A stretch of 11,836 nucleotides of DNA from Deltaproteobacteria bacterium (GCA_003647375.1 QMMS01000122.1:1-11836), one strand, 5' to 3'; shown: positions 1 through 7,446, counted from the stretch's first letter. The notes: generated by a model not told the origin, from the sequence alone. Numbers and translations: made by a program.

Positions 1-330
1 GGTCGATTTGGTAAATTTTTTGCCTGCACCGGATATCCGGAATGCAAAAATACCTACTCAACCAATTCCATCGCCCCTGGGAAAGAGACCGGAGTCGACT
101 GCCCGGAAAAAGATTGTGACGGAAAACTTGTGGAAAAGCAGTCCCGGCGCGGCAAAACATTTTATGGCTGCAACAAGTATCCGGATTGTAATTTTGCGAC
201 CTGGGACAAGCCCGTAAATAAAAACTGCCCGGTATGCGATGCCGTATTTCTGGTGGAAAAATCGACTAAAAAGAAAGGATCCTTCCTGGCATGCCTCACG
301 GAAGGGTGTGGGTATACGGAGCAGCTATAA
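1..330 (+). CDS. topA: DNA topoisomerase I, C-terminal zinc-ribbon end (partial, 5' end outside window)
   Basis: The reading frame is open from base 1 and ends at TAA 328-330, giving the last 109 residues of a longer protein. It shows the tandem Cys4 zinc ribbons typical of the tail of bacterial type IA topoisomerases. The first is cut by the window edge (Cys9, Cys15, with the phrase CTGYPECKNTYS). The second spans about residues 34-64 (DCPEKDC, then FYGCNKYPDCNF). The third spans about 78-105 (NCPVC, then FLACLTEGCGY). In this family the ribbons bind single-stranded DNA behind the catalytic core, which relaxes negative supercoils. The catalytic tyrosine domain lies outside the window, so the assignment rests on the ribbon pattern alone. 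The gene is followed directly by a 20-bp perfect palindrome and then the ilv leader. Confidence 0.88.
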   Translation, partial: GRFGKFFACTGYPECKNTYSTNSIAPGKETGVDCPEKDCDGKLVEKQSRRGKTFYGCNKYPDCNFATWDKPVNKNCPVCDAVFLVEKSTKKKGSFLACLTEGCGYTEQL

Positions 331-389
331 GACTGTAGACTGTTAGGCTGTTAGACTATTAGCTGCTAGCAGCCTAACAGTCTACAGTC
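331..389. repeat. Family A palindromic element, copy 1
   Basis: Bases 331-350 and 370-389 form a perfect 20-bp inverted repeat around a 19-nt centre. The arms are made of drifting 7-8-nt units such as ACTGTAG, ACTGTTAG and GCTGTTAG. The element begins right after the topA stop codon. In RNA it would be a very stable hairpin and could end topA transcripts, but no T run follows it, so it is not a canonical intrinsic terminator. A related copy sits after leuA; 17 nt (333-349) recur exactly at 7449-7465. Confidence 0.85.
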
Positions 390-414
390 TAATCACCTGC
401 CCTTGAAAAAAACC

Positions 415-446
415 TTGACATCCAAACAATTTGTTGCCATTGTAAG
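415..446 (+). promoter_or_regulatory. Candidate sigma-70 promoter of the ilv leader
   Basis: A perfect -35 hexamer TTGACA lies at 415-420. The -10 element is not clear: CATTGT at 438-443 has the ideal 17-nt spacing but matches only 3 of 6 positions, and TGTAAG at 441-446 matches 4 of 6 with a long 20-nt spacer. The position fits, since a start near 450 would give a transcript with the leader-peptide ribosome site at 461 close to its 5' end. The -35 is convincing, the -10 is weak. Confidence 0.4.
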
Positions 447-473
447 CATTCATAAATTACAGGATTATTTAAA

Positions 474-566
474 TTGAAGCGTATTTTCGCCATTAACATA
501 CTTATTATCAGCATTCTAGGCCTCGTCGTCGGTCTAATCGGCCTCGGCGGGGAACAGGGTTGTTAA
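474..566 (+). CDS. ilv leader peptide (attenuation peptide, 30 residues)
   Basis: A short frame starts with TTG at 474 behind AGGA (461-464, 9-nt spacing) and stops with TAA at 564-566. It encodes 30 residues, 14 of them branched-chain: seven Ile, five Leu and two Val, in runs such as INILIISIL and LVVGLIGL. Leader peptides of enteric ilv operons have the same bias. The frame spans RNA segment 1 of the attenuator, and its stop codon lies in segment 2, as needed for ribosome position to choose between the RNA folds. Its likely product is a by-product of the sensing mechanism. A small hydrophobic membrane peptide is the alternative, but the RNA pairing around it makes the regulatory reading much more likely. 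Confidence 0.82.
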   Translation: MKRIFAINILIISILGLVVGLIGLGGEQGC

Positions 567-637
567 TGGCTTAAATTTATTCATCACAAAAAAAATTAAT
601 CCGTTACCAGCCCTGAGCCGGTAACGGATTTTTTTTT
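489..637 (+). promoter_or_regulatory. Transcription attenuator of the ilv operon (segments 1-4)
   Basis: Three alternative RNA helices can be read directly. Segment 1 (489-498) pairs perfectly over 10 bp with segment 2 (561-570). Segment 2 (555-569) also pairs with segment 3 (601-615): 12 Watson-Crick pairs, two G-U pairs and one U-C mismatch in 15 positions. Segment 3 (601-608) pairs perfectly with segment 4 (620-627) to form the terminator. These are mutually exclusive. A ribosome stalled on the Ile/Leu/Val codons would cover segment 1 and release segment 2 for the antiterminator, so ilvB is transcribed. A ribosome reaching the stop codon at 564-566 would cover segment 2 and allow termination. 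With no translation, 1:2 pairing also favours termination. This logic is known from enteric amino acid operons; here it is inferred from complementarity. Confidence 0.82.
601..637 (+). terminator. Intrinsic terminator of the ilv attenuator
   Basis: CCGTTACC (601-608) and GGTAACGG (620-627) form a perfect 8-bp stem with an 11-nt loop, followed by A and nine T (629-637). A run of eight A (588-595) lies upstream. The hairpin ends 16 nt before the ilvB start codon, so it must be a conditional terminator acting on ilv transcription rather than the end of topA. Confidence 0.9.
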
Positions 638-653
638 GCAGAAAGGATTTATC

Positions 654-2339
654 ATGGAACTCACCGGCGCTCAAATTCTGATCAAGGTGTTTGAGGAAGA
701 AAAAGTCGATACAATCTTTGGATTTCCCGGCGGTATGGTTATCGACATATATGACAAACTGGAAGACACCAGCATCAAACACATTCTTGTGCGTCATGAA
801 CAGGGTGCCGTTCATGCGGCAGACGGCTATGCCAGAGCCAGCGGCAAGGTCGGTGTTTGTCTGGTCACATCAGGTCCAGGCGCAACCAATACGGTTACAG
901 GTATTGCGTCAGCACACATGGACTCCATACCGCTGGTGGTCATCACCGGCCAGGTTCCCACCCACCTCATCGGAAACGACGCTTTCCAGGAAGTTGATAT
1001 TGTCGGTATCACACGCTCCTGTACCAAACATAATTTTCTGGTAAAGGATGTGAAAGACCTTGCCAGGGTTGTGAAAGAGGCTTTTTATCTTGCCAGGTCC
1101 GGCAGACCGGGTCCGGTACTCATCGATATCCCCAAGAATGTGAGCAACGTAAAAGCCCTGTATGAGCCAGATCAGCAGGTCACGATCAAATCCTACAATC
1201 CCACCTACAAACCTAATATGAAACAGCTTAGAAAGGTGGTCGATCTCATAGCAACGTCTGAAAGGCCGGTTATTTTTGCAGGCGGCGGGATTATTCTTTC
1301 AGGGGCCGCTCAAGAACTGACGACGTTTGCCAGGAACCTGCAAATTCCCGTGACGGGTTCTTTAATGGGGCTTGGCGGTTTTCCAGGCTCCGACCCCTTG
1401 TGGATGGGCATGATCGGCATGCATGGCACGTACCGGGCGAACATGTCCACGAGTTTTTGTGATCTCCTCATCGGTATCGGTGTTCGGTTCGATGATCGCG
1501 TCACCGGTAAGACAGATGCCTTTGCCTCCCAGGCCAAGATCGTCCACGTAGATATCGACCCTACTTCGATCCGTAAAAATGTGCCGGTAACCATCCCCAT
1601 TGTCGGGGATTGCCGCAACACGCTGGAAAGTTTGAATGCGCTCATCAAGCCCCTGGACAAGGCCCCCTTGAATGACAAACGGAAACCCTGGATAGATCAG
1701 ATACAGACCTGGAAGGACAAGAACACGCTTGCCTATAAACAGACCGATGTCATCAAGCCCCAGTATGTCGTGGAAAAATTGTACGAACTGACCCGGGGCG
1801 AGGCCATCATCACCACCGAAGTTGGTCAAAATCAAATGTGGGCGGCCCAGTATTATCATTTTGACAAGCCCAATCATTTCATTACATCCGGAGGACTTGG
1901 GTGCATGGGTTTTGGCTTTCCTGCGGCTATCGGTGCACAGATTGCCAGACCGGACAAAACCGTGGTGGATGTCGCCGGCGATGGGAGCATCCAGATGAAT
2001 ATCCAGGAAATGGCCACCGCGTTGCAGTATCATCTACCTGTCAAAATCGTTATTTTGAACAACGGTTATCTCGGCATGGTGAGACAATGGCAGGAACTGT
2101 TTTACGACAAGCGTTATGCCAGCACATGCATGGACTGTGGTCCGGATTTTATCAAGCTTGCAGAGGCATACGGCGCACTCGGTCTACGGGCCACAAAACC
2201 CGAGGAGGTCATACCGGTTCTCGAAAAAGGATTGTCATCCCCCAATACCGTCATCATGGATTTCGTGGTGGCAAAAGAGGAATGCGTCTATCCCATGGTT
2301 CCAGCCGGCGCTCCGATTACCGAGATGTTACTAGCATAA
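654..2339 (+). CDS. ilvB: Acetolactate synthase, large catalytic subunit
   Basis: This thiamine-diphosphate enzyme condenses two pyruvates to 2-acetolactate (valine/leucine branch), or pyruvate with 2-oxobutyrate to acetohydroxybutyrate (isoleucine branch). The 561 residues match the usual length. The N-terminal ThDP domain has GFPGGMVIDIYD (23-34) and the catalytic glutamate in RHEQGA (Glu49). The central FAD-binding domain covers about 190-340. The C-terminal ThDP domain carries GDGSIQMNIQEM (442-453), with the cofactor motif closing at NN (469-470), followed by GYLGMVRQWQELFY. The ATG at 654 is chosen because AAAGGA (642-647) lies 6 nt upstream; an in-frame TTG at 636 falls inside the terminator T run. 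The gene follows the attenuator, and ilvN starts 39 nt downstream. Confidence 0.97.
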   Translation: MELTGAQILIKVFEEEKVDTIFGFPGGMVIDIYDKLEDTSIKHILVRHEQGAVHAADGYARASGKVGVCLVTSGPGATNTVTGIASAHMDSIPLVVITGQVPTHLIGNDAFQEVDIVGITRSCTKHNFLVKDVKDLARVVKEAFYLARSGRPGPVLIDIPKNVSNVKALYEPDQQVTIKSYNPTYKPNMKQLRKVVDLIATSERPVIFAGGGIILSGAAQELTTFARNLQIPVTGSLMGLGGFPGSDPLWMGMIGMHGTYRANMSTSFCDLLIGIGVRFDDRVTGKTDAFASQAKIVHVDIDPTSIRKNVPVTIPIVGDCRNTLESLNALIKPLDKAPLNDKRKPWIDQIQTWKDKNTLAYKQTDVIKPQYVVEKLYELTRGEAIITTEVGQNQMWAAQYYHFDKPNHFITSGGLGCMGFGFPAAIGAQIARPDKTVVDVAGDGSIQMNIQEMATALQYHLPVKIVILNNGYLGMVRQWQELFYDKRYASTCMDCGPDFIKLAEAYGALGLRATKPEEVIPVLEKGLSSPNTVIMDFVVAKEECVYPMVPAGAPITEMLLA

Positions 2340-2378
2340 AATTGTTTCACAATTTCATATCAATAGAGGGTTAAACAC

Positions 2379-2867
2379 ATGAATGAAGAAAAACATATCC
2401 TGACCATGCTGGTGGATAATGAGCCCGGTGTCTTATCGAGAGTCGTGGGACTTTTCAGCGCCAGGGGATACAATATTGAAAGCCTGGTGGTAGCCCCCAC
2501 CATCGATCCACTGGTATCGAGAATTACACTGGTAACCAATGCAAACCTGCCGGAGATCGAACAGATTGAAAAGCAGCTCAGAAAACTGATCAACGTTGTC
2601 AAGTTAAGAGATCTTTCCGGTAAGAATGCGGTCAAACGGGAGATGGCGCTGATCTGTGTCAAGGCTAAGCCCGAAAACCGTGCTGAGATTCTGCGGATCG
2701 TCAGTATTTTTAGGTGCAAGGTAGTGGACACCGGCCTGGAGCACTACATTATCGAAGTTTCGGGAAACGAGGATAAAATCAATGCCTTTATCAACCTTTT
2801 AAAACCCATGGGGATCAAGAAAATTGCCAGGACAGGAGCGCTGGCGTTGTTCAGGGAGCCCAATTGA
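2379..2867 (+). CDS. ilvN: Acetolactate synthase, small regulatory subunit
   Basis: The 162-residue protein is a full-length regulatory subunit, also called ilvH in other genomes. An N-terminal ACT domain (about 5-78) carries the conserved stretch NEPGVLSRVVGLFSARGYNI (14-33), and a C-terminal domain (about 85-160) completes the family fold. In this family the ACT domain binds valine and transmits feedback inhibition to the catalytic subunit, and the subunit also raises catalytic activity. GAGGG at 2366-2370 is the ribosome site for ATG 2379. It follows ilvB by 39 nt, so the two subunits are almost certainly co-transcribed. The gene is followed by 175 nt rich in 9-nt repeats before ilvC. Confidence 0.96.
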   Translation: MNEEKHILTMLVDNEPGVLSRVVGLFSARGYNIESLVVAPTIDPLVSRITLVTNANLPEIEQIEKQLRKLINVVKLRDLSGKNAVKREMALICVKAKPENRAEILRIVSIFRCKVVDTGLEHYIIEVSGNEDKINAFINLLKPMGIKKIARTGALALFREPN

Positions 2868-2878
2868 CGAAAAGTTCT

Positions 2879-3022
2879 GAGTTTATTGAGTTCATTGAGT
2901 TTTTTGAGTTGCTCCTGGTGGAAAGAAGATAGCAGTTTAAACTGATGATGTTTACCGACTCAAAAAACTCAATAAACCCAACGAACTCGACAAACCCAAC
3001 AAACACAATAAACACAATAAAC
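2879..3022. repeat. Family B element: inverted arrays of 9-nt repeats
   Basis: The ilvN-ilvC gap holds two facing arrays with a strict 9-nt period. The left array has three full GAGTTNNTT-like units and a partial one (2879-2910). The right array has seven units of consensus ACYCAAYAA (2958-3020), reverse-complementary in sense to the left. Only the inner units pair well; the last two right units are identical copies of ACACAATAA (3003-3020). The array ends about 8 nt before the ilvC ribosome site (AAGGAG, 3031-3036). No T-tract terminator is seen, so read-through from ilvN to ilvC is plausible. Confidence 0.88.
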
Positions 3023-3042
3023 TATTTACAAAGGAGTCATTC

Positions 3043-4101
3043 ATGGCAGCAATCAATTTTGGCGGTGTTGTAGAAGATGTCGTCACATCGGATGAATTTA
3101 CCCTTGAAAAGGCAAGGGCCATACTAAAAAATGAAACCATCGCAGTCCTGGGATATGGCGTTCAAGGGCCGGGACAGGCAATGAATATGAGGGACAATGG
3201 GCTGAAGGTAATCATTGGCCAGCGTCAGGGAACATCCTCCTGGGACCGTGCTGTTTCCGATGGTTTTGTCCCGGGTGAAACTCTTTTTTCCATTGAGGAG
3301 GCAGCTCAACGCGCCACCTTTGTGCAGTTTCTGCTTTCTGATGCCGGGCAGGTGTCCACCTGGCCCATAGTTAAAAAAAGCCTGAATGAGGGAGACGCAC
3401 TTTATTTTTCACATGGATTTTCCATCGGGTTCAAAGATCAGACAAACATCATTCCCCCAAAAAACGTGGATGTTGTTCTGGTGGCCCCCAAGGGCTCCGG
3501 AAGAAGTGTGCGCACCAATTTTCTGGAAGGAAGCGGCATCAATTCAAGCTATGCCATCCACCAGGACTTTACCGGAAAAGCATCAGATCGCGCCCTTGCA
3601 GTCGGCATCGCCATCGGATCCGGCTACCTGTTCCCCACGACGTTTCAGAACGAAGTTTACAGCGATCTCACAGGTGAACGCGGTGTGCTTATGGGTTGCC
3701 TTGCCGGCGTCATGGAAGCGCAATATCAAACCCTGCGGAAAAATGGACACAGCCCCAGTGAAGCCTTCAACGAAACCGTGGAAGAGTTGACCCAGAGTCT
3801 GATCCGCCTGGTAGCTGAAAATGGTATGGACTGGATGTTCGCCAACTGCAGCACCACTGCCCAAAGAGGTGCCCTCGATTGGGCTCCCAAATTCCGTGAT
3901 GCGGTAGCACCTGTTTTTACAGAGTTATACGAAAGTGTCGTTTCTGGAAAAGAAGTTGCAAGGACACTCGATAAAAACAGCCAACCCGATTATCGGGAGA
4001 AACTCCAGGAAGAACTCGATGTGATCAAAAATTCCGAAATGTGGCAGGCCGGTGCGGCTGTCCGCTCATTGAGACCCGAAAACCGTGAGTTCTCCAAGTA
4101 G
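3043..4101 (+). CDS. ilvC: Ketol-acid reductoisomerase
   Basis: This enzyme isomerises and reduces acetolactate or acetohydroxybutyrate with NAD(P)H and Mg2+ to the dihydroxy acids that feed IlvD. The 352 residues are slightly longer than the usual 330-340 of class I enzymes. The nucleotide-binding loop is GYGVQGPGQA (37-46); QRQGTSSW (60-67) keeps an Arg and Ser of the kind that bind the NADPH phosphate. Expected metal and catalytic residues are Asp208 and Glu212 (SDLTGE), Glu244 and Glu248 (EAFNETVEE), and Ser270 (NCSTTAQRG). Several motifs differ from the enterobacterial and common class I forms (GPGQ, CSTTAQRGALDW), marking a divergent branch. AAGGAG at 3031-3036 is 6 nt from the ATG. The gene ends 11 nt before cimA, so they are probably coupled. 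Confidence 0.94.
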   Translation: MAAINFGGVVEDVVTSDEFTLEKARAILKNETIAVLGYGVQGPGQAMNMRDNGLKVIIGQRQGTSSWDRAVSDGFVPGETLFSIEEAAQRATFVQFLLSDAGQVSTWPIVKKSLNEGDALYFSHGFSIGFKDQTNIIPPKNVDVVLVAPKGSGRSVRTNFLEGSGINSSYAIHQDFTGKASDRALAVGIAIGSGYLFPTTFQNEVYSDLTGERGVLMGCLAGVMEAQYQTLRKNGHSPSEAFNETVEELTQSLIRLVAENGMDWMFANCSTTAQRGALDWAPKFRDAVAPVFTELYESVVSGKEVARTLDKNSQPDYREKLQEELDVIKNSEMWQAGAAVRSLRPENREFSK

Positions 4102-4112
4102 GGAAGATGCAA

Positions 4113-5726
4113 ATGGAACCGATTCATTTATATGACACAACCTTGAGAGATGGGACCCAGGGAGAAAACATCAGCTTTTCAGCCGACGAAAAAGTCAAAA
4201 TAGCTGAACGTCTGGATGACATCGGCATTCACTATATCGAGGGTGGATGGCCGGGATCCAATCCAAAGGATATTCAGTTTTTTGATATGGCCAGAAGAGT
4301 CAAATTCAAACAAGCCCGACTGGCGGCCTTCGGTGCTACTCGCAAACCTGGTATTTCACCCGAAGATGATGCAAACCTGAAAGCATTGCTTGAAACCCAT
4401 TCCCCTGTGATGACCATATTCGGAAAATCCTGGGATCTCCATGTGGAAAAGGTCATGGAGAATACACTCCCTGAAAACCTGGCCATGATATCCGAGTCAA
4501 TCGAATATCTCAAAAGCAAACAGAAAGAAGTCATCTACGATGCCGAACATTTTTTCGACGGCTTCAAAGAAAACAATGCATACGCCTACCTGACGATCTC
4601 GGCAGCTATCCAGGCCGGCGCTGACATCATCGTTCTTTGTGACACAAATGGCGGTACCCTTCCCTTCGAGATCGAGAAAATTATTCAGGAGATATTCGAG
4701 CGAATCGAAATGGACAGTGCACTTTCCTCTGATAACATGAAGCCTAAATTCGGTATCCACGCACATAACGATTGCGGGCTAGCAGTGGCCAATTCAATAA
4801 CGGCCGTCCGATCGGGCCTGACCATGGTGCAGGGCACCATTAACGGTTATGGGGAACGCTGTGGGAATGCCGACCTCACATCCATCATACCAATTCTTTG
4901 TGAAAAAATGGAAACCCTGTGCATCCCCAGGGAAAACCTTGCCCATTTGCGCTCCCTGTCCGCCTACGTGTCTGAAACAGCCAATCTCGTACCCCTGAAG
5001 TCCAGACCCTTTGTCGGCAAAAGTGCCTTTGCTCATAAGGGCGGGATTCATGTAAATGCCATCATGAAAACACCCAGAGCCTATGAGCATATGCGCCCGG
5101 AACTGGTGGGTAATACTCAACGGGTACTTGTCTCCGATCTTTCGGGGAAGAGCAACATCGAATACAAGGCTGCGGAATTTGGTGTGAAACTGGGTGGAAA
5201 TGGTTTCGACAGTAAACGTATCGTTTCCCGGATAAAGGAACTCGAACAGGATGGTTATCAGTTCGATGTGGCTGACGGATCCTTTAAGATTCTGGCTGAA
5301 AAATTGACAGAACAGTTTACACCCCTGTTCGATTTGGAATCTTTCCGGGTGACCATCGAAAAGGACAAGGATCAGCCTTGCAGCTCTCGTGCCACTATCA
5401 AGATTTCCGTGGATGGGAACCATGAAATAACGGCAGCAGAGGGTTATGGCCCGGTCAGCGCTCTCGATAATGCCCTGCGAAAAGCCCTCGGCAAATTCTA
5501 CCCGGATCTCGACATGATGCAGCTGGTGGATTTTAAGGTTCGCGTCATTGACGGCCGGGTCGGTACCGCCGCAAAGGTCCGTGTTCTCATCGAGTCCAGG
5601 GATCAGGATCACCTGTGGAGCACCATTGGCGTATCCGAAGATATCATTGAAGCCAGCTGGCAGGCTCTTGCGGATAGTTTTCAATACAAGCTGGCCTATG
5701 AAGACAAGGTCAGGAAAGCACCATGA
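4113..5726 (+). CDS. cimA: (R)-citramalate synthase
   Basis: The enzyme condenses pyruvate with acetyl-CoA to citramalate, opening the threonine-independent route to 2-oxobutyrate and isoleucine. The 537 residues have the HMGL-like TIM barrel first: TLRDGTQGEN (10-19) with catalytic Arg12-Asp13, IEGGWPGSNPKD (42-53), which separates this family from LeuA, the metal site HAHND (216-220), and NGYGERCGN (244-252). A LeuA-type C-terminal dimerisation and allosteric domain spans about 405-537. Two in-frame ATGs exist (4107, 4113). The second is preferred because AGGGA (4100-4104), overlapping the ilvC stop, then lies 8 nt away. Placement between ilvC and leuA fits a role in isoleucine supply. Related acyl-transferases (homocitrate synthase) are less likely given the GGWPGSNPKD signature. 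Confidence 0.93.
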   Translation: MEPIHLYDTTLRDGTQGENISFSADEKVKIAERLDDIGIHYIEGGWPGSNPKDIQFFDMARRVKFKQARLAAFGATRKPGISPEDDANLKALLETHSPVMTIFGKSWDLHVEKVMENTLPENLAMISESIEYLKSKQKEVIYDAEHFFDGFKENNAYAYLTISAAIQAGADIIVLCDTNGGTLPFEIEKIIQEIFERIEMDSALSSDNMKPKFGIHAHNDCGLAVANSITAVRSGLTMVQGTINGYGERCGNADLTSIIPILCEKMETLCIPRENLAHLRSLSAYVSETANLVPLKSRPFVGKSAFAHKGGIHVNAIMKTPRAYEHMRPELVGNTQRVLVSDLSGKSNIEYKAAEFGVKLGGNGFDSKRIVSRIKELEQDGYQFDVADGSFKILAEKLTEQFTPLFDLESFRVTIEKDKDQPCSSRATIKISVDGNHEITAAEGYGPVSALDNALRKALGKFYPDLDMMQLVDFKVRVIDGRVGTAAKVRVLIESRDQDHLWSTIGVSEDIIEASWQALADSFQYKLAYEDKVRKAP

Positions 5727-5823
5727 AACCCGCATTCCCGGAAAAAGGAACCGACATCGCAGGAAAGGCCCGATGCCAACACCTGCGGTCTACCCTTTCT
5801 GCATAAACCCCAGGATGTTCCTT

Positions 5824-5893
5824 TTCGTGATTTCGTAATTTCGTGTTTTCGTGATAAAAACGCTTTTACTTACCCGGCTTGTCCGGATTAGGA
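5824..5893 (+). repeat. Family C element, half copy ahead of leuA
   Basis: Four 8-nt units of the TTCGTGAT type occupy 5824-5855. They are followed by a non-repetitive tail with CCGGCTTGTCCGG that ends at the leuA ribosome site. Positions 5840-5893 align without gaps to the reverse complement of 8150-8203 (43 of 54 identical by eye), including a shared 20-nt start. The element is therefore a dispersed unit and not just low-complexity sequence. The rest of the 175-nt cimA-leuA gap (5727-5823) holds no convincing gene or terminator. Confidence 0.83.
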
Positions 5894-5901
5894 GACGACC
5901 C

Positions 5902-7440
5902 ATGACCGACAGAATCAAAATATTCGACACAACCCTTAGAGACGGAGAGCAATCCCCCGGAGCAAGCATGAATACCGGCGAAAAACTGCGTTTGGCGGTT
6001 CAGCTGGAAAATCTCGGCATCGATGTATTGGAGGCTGGGTTTCCAGCGGCATCCGAAGGTGATTTCGAGGCTGTTTCATCCATAGCCGGACGGATCAAGA
6101 ATGTCGAAATCGCTGCTCTGGCACGCACATCCAAGGATGACATCGACCGTGCCTGGCAGGCCATCCAGCATGCAGCCAAACCCAGACTTCACCTCTTCAT
6201 CGCCACATCCGATATCCACCTGGAATACAAACTGCACATGAATCGGGAGCAAGTCGTTCAATCTGCCGTAGATGCCATCACCTACGCCGGAACGCTCACC
6301 GATAACATCGAGTTCTCAGCCGAGGACGGTTCCCGAAGCGACCGCGATTATCTCTGTAAAGTCTTTGAGGCCGCTATCGAAGCAGGTGCCGGGACCGTGA
6401 ATCTTCCCGACACAGTCGGGTATGCAGTTCCGGATGAGTTTGCAGACCTGATCAGATACACCATGGAACACACGCCCAATATCCACAAAGCAACACTGAG
6501 TGTGCACTGCCACGATGACCTGGGACTGGCAACCGCCAACACCCTGGCAGCCATCAACGCCGGTGCCAGACAGGCCGAAGTCACCATCAACGGTATCGGT
6601 GAAAGAGCCGGCAACACCTCCCTCGAAGAGGTTGTCATGGCCATCGGTACACGGCCTAATTTCTACACACTGTCCACCAATATCAACACGGAACTGATTT
6701 ATCCCACCAGCCGCCTGGTGAGCATGATCACCGGCATCATTGTACAACCAAACAAGGCCATCGTGGGTGCCAATGCCTTTGCCCATGAAGCCGGCATCCA
6801 TCAGGATGGTGTCCTCAAGAACCGTATGACCTACGAGATCATGAAGCCGGAAACCATCGGGCTCAGTAAAAACCGTTTAATACTCGGTAAACACTCCGGC
6901 AGGCACGCGCTTTATGCCCACCTGAAAGAAATGGGTTATGATCTCTCCGAAACAGAGCTGAAGATCGTGTTTCAGCGCTTCAAGGAATTGGCTGACAAGA
7001 AGAAACACGTTGTCGATGAAGATTTGGAAGCTCTGGTAACAGAGGAGATTCTCCGGACGGAAGAAGTTTTCAAACTGGACTATCTGCATGTCAACAGCGG
7101 TACCACCATCATGCCAATGGCCAGTGTCAAGCTGTCCATCAACGGTCGGTCTGTCAAAGGGGCCGGCTACGGCAACGGACCCATTGATTCGACTTTCAAC
7201 ACCATCGCCAAACTTACGGGCACAGCATCTGAGCTTCGCAGGTTTTCGGTCAGCGCTTTGACCGGTGGCACGGATGCGCAAGGAGAGGTTACCGTACGGC
7301 TGAGGGAAAACGGTCTGGTGGCGCTTGGGAGAGGGTCGGATGCCGACATCATCATCGCCAGTGCCAAGGCCTATATCAACGGGTTGAATCGCCTGGAGTA
7401 CCTGAAAGAGAATCCTGTTAAGACATCGCAATCGCTATAA
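5902..7440 (+). CDS. leuA: 2-isopropylmalate synthase
   Basis: This enzyme condenses 2-oxoisovalerate with acetyl-CoA, the committed step to leucine. The 512 residues are of normal length. The N-terminal catalytic barrel has FDTTLRDGEQSPGASM (8-23) with Arg13-Asp14, LEAGFPAAS (43-51), the metal-binding HCHDDLGLA (202-210) and NGIGERAGNTS (230-240). The linker includes GIHQDG (298-303) and LGKHSGRHA (328-336). The C-terminal regulatory domain (about 390-500), which in this family binds leucine, ends with GRGSDADIIIASAKAYINGLN. ATG 5902 is chosen for AGGAGA (5890-5895) 6 nt upstream; an in-frame GTG at 5851 lies inside the family C repeat and lacks a ribosome site. Its substrate precursor comes from the ilvBNC products, so the order matches the pathway. 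Confidence 0.96.
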   Translation: MTDRIKIFDTTLRDGEQSPGASMNTGEKLRLAVQLENLGIDVLEAGFPAASEGDFEAVSSIAGRIKNVEIAALARTSKDDIDRAWQAIQHAAKPRLHLFIATSDIHLEYKLHMNREQVVQSAVDAITYAGTLTDNIEFSAEDGSRSDRDYLCKVFEAAIEAGAGTVNLPDTVGYAVPDEFADLIRYTMEHTPNIHKATLSVHCHDDLGLATANTLAAINAGARQAEVTINGIGERAGNTSLEEVVMAIGTRPNFYTLSTNINTELIYPTSRLVSMITGIIVQPNKAIVGANAFAHEAGIHQDGVLKNRMTYEIMKPETIGLSKNRLILGKHSGRHALYAHLKEMGYDLSETELKIVFQRFKELADKKKHVVDEDLEALVTEEILRTEEVFKLDYLHVNSGTTIMPMASVKLSINGRSVKGAGYGNGPIDSTFNTIAKLTGTASELRRFSVSALTGGTDAQGEVTVRLRENGLVALGRGSDADIIIASAKAYINGLNRLEYLKENPVKTSQSL

Positions 7441-7446
7441 ACCACA

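Noticed and set aside
415..653. T-box riboswitch ahead of ilvB
   Set aside because: The leader is too short, and the Ile/Leu/Val-rich peptide with competing helices explains the terminator. I saw no T-box-like conserved stretch.
1362..2033. Long - strand open frame of 223 codons inside ilvB
   Set aside because: It is antisense to a well-conserved enzyme gene, has no recognisable domain and arises from the codon bias of ilvB. The same applies to the 313-codon antisense frame at 4794-5735 in cimA.
2339..2355. Perfect 7-bp AT-rich hairpin (AAATTGT/ACAATTT) overlapping the ilvB stop
   Set aside because: All-weak stem with no T run, in the 39-nt gap of an evident operon. Probably chance in AT-rich DNA.
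2879..3022. CRISPR array as an explanation of the regular repeats
   Set aside because: Units are contiguous 9-mers without spacers and no cas gene is present. The same holds for the 8-nt arrays at 5824-5855 and 8188-8267.
5723..5806. 27-codon frame starting in an ATGA overlap with the cimA stop (MKPAFPEKGTDIAGK...)
   Set aside because: The overlap looks like translational coupling, but the peptide is short, has no recognisable domain or amino acid bias, and has no ribosome site of its own beyond cimA. It may be a decayed gene end; nothing supports function.
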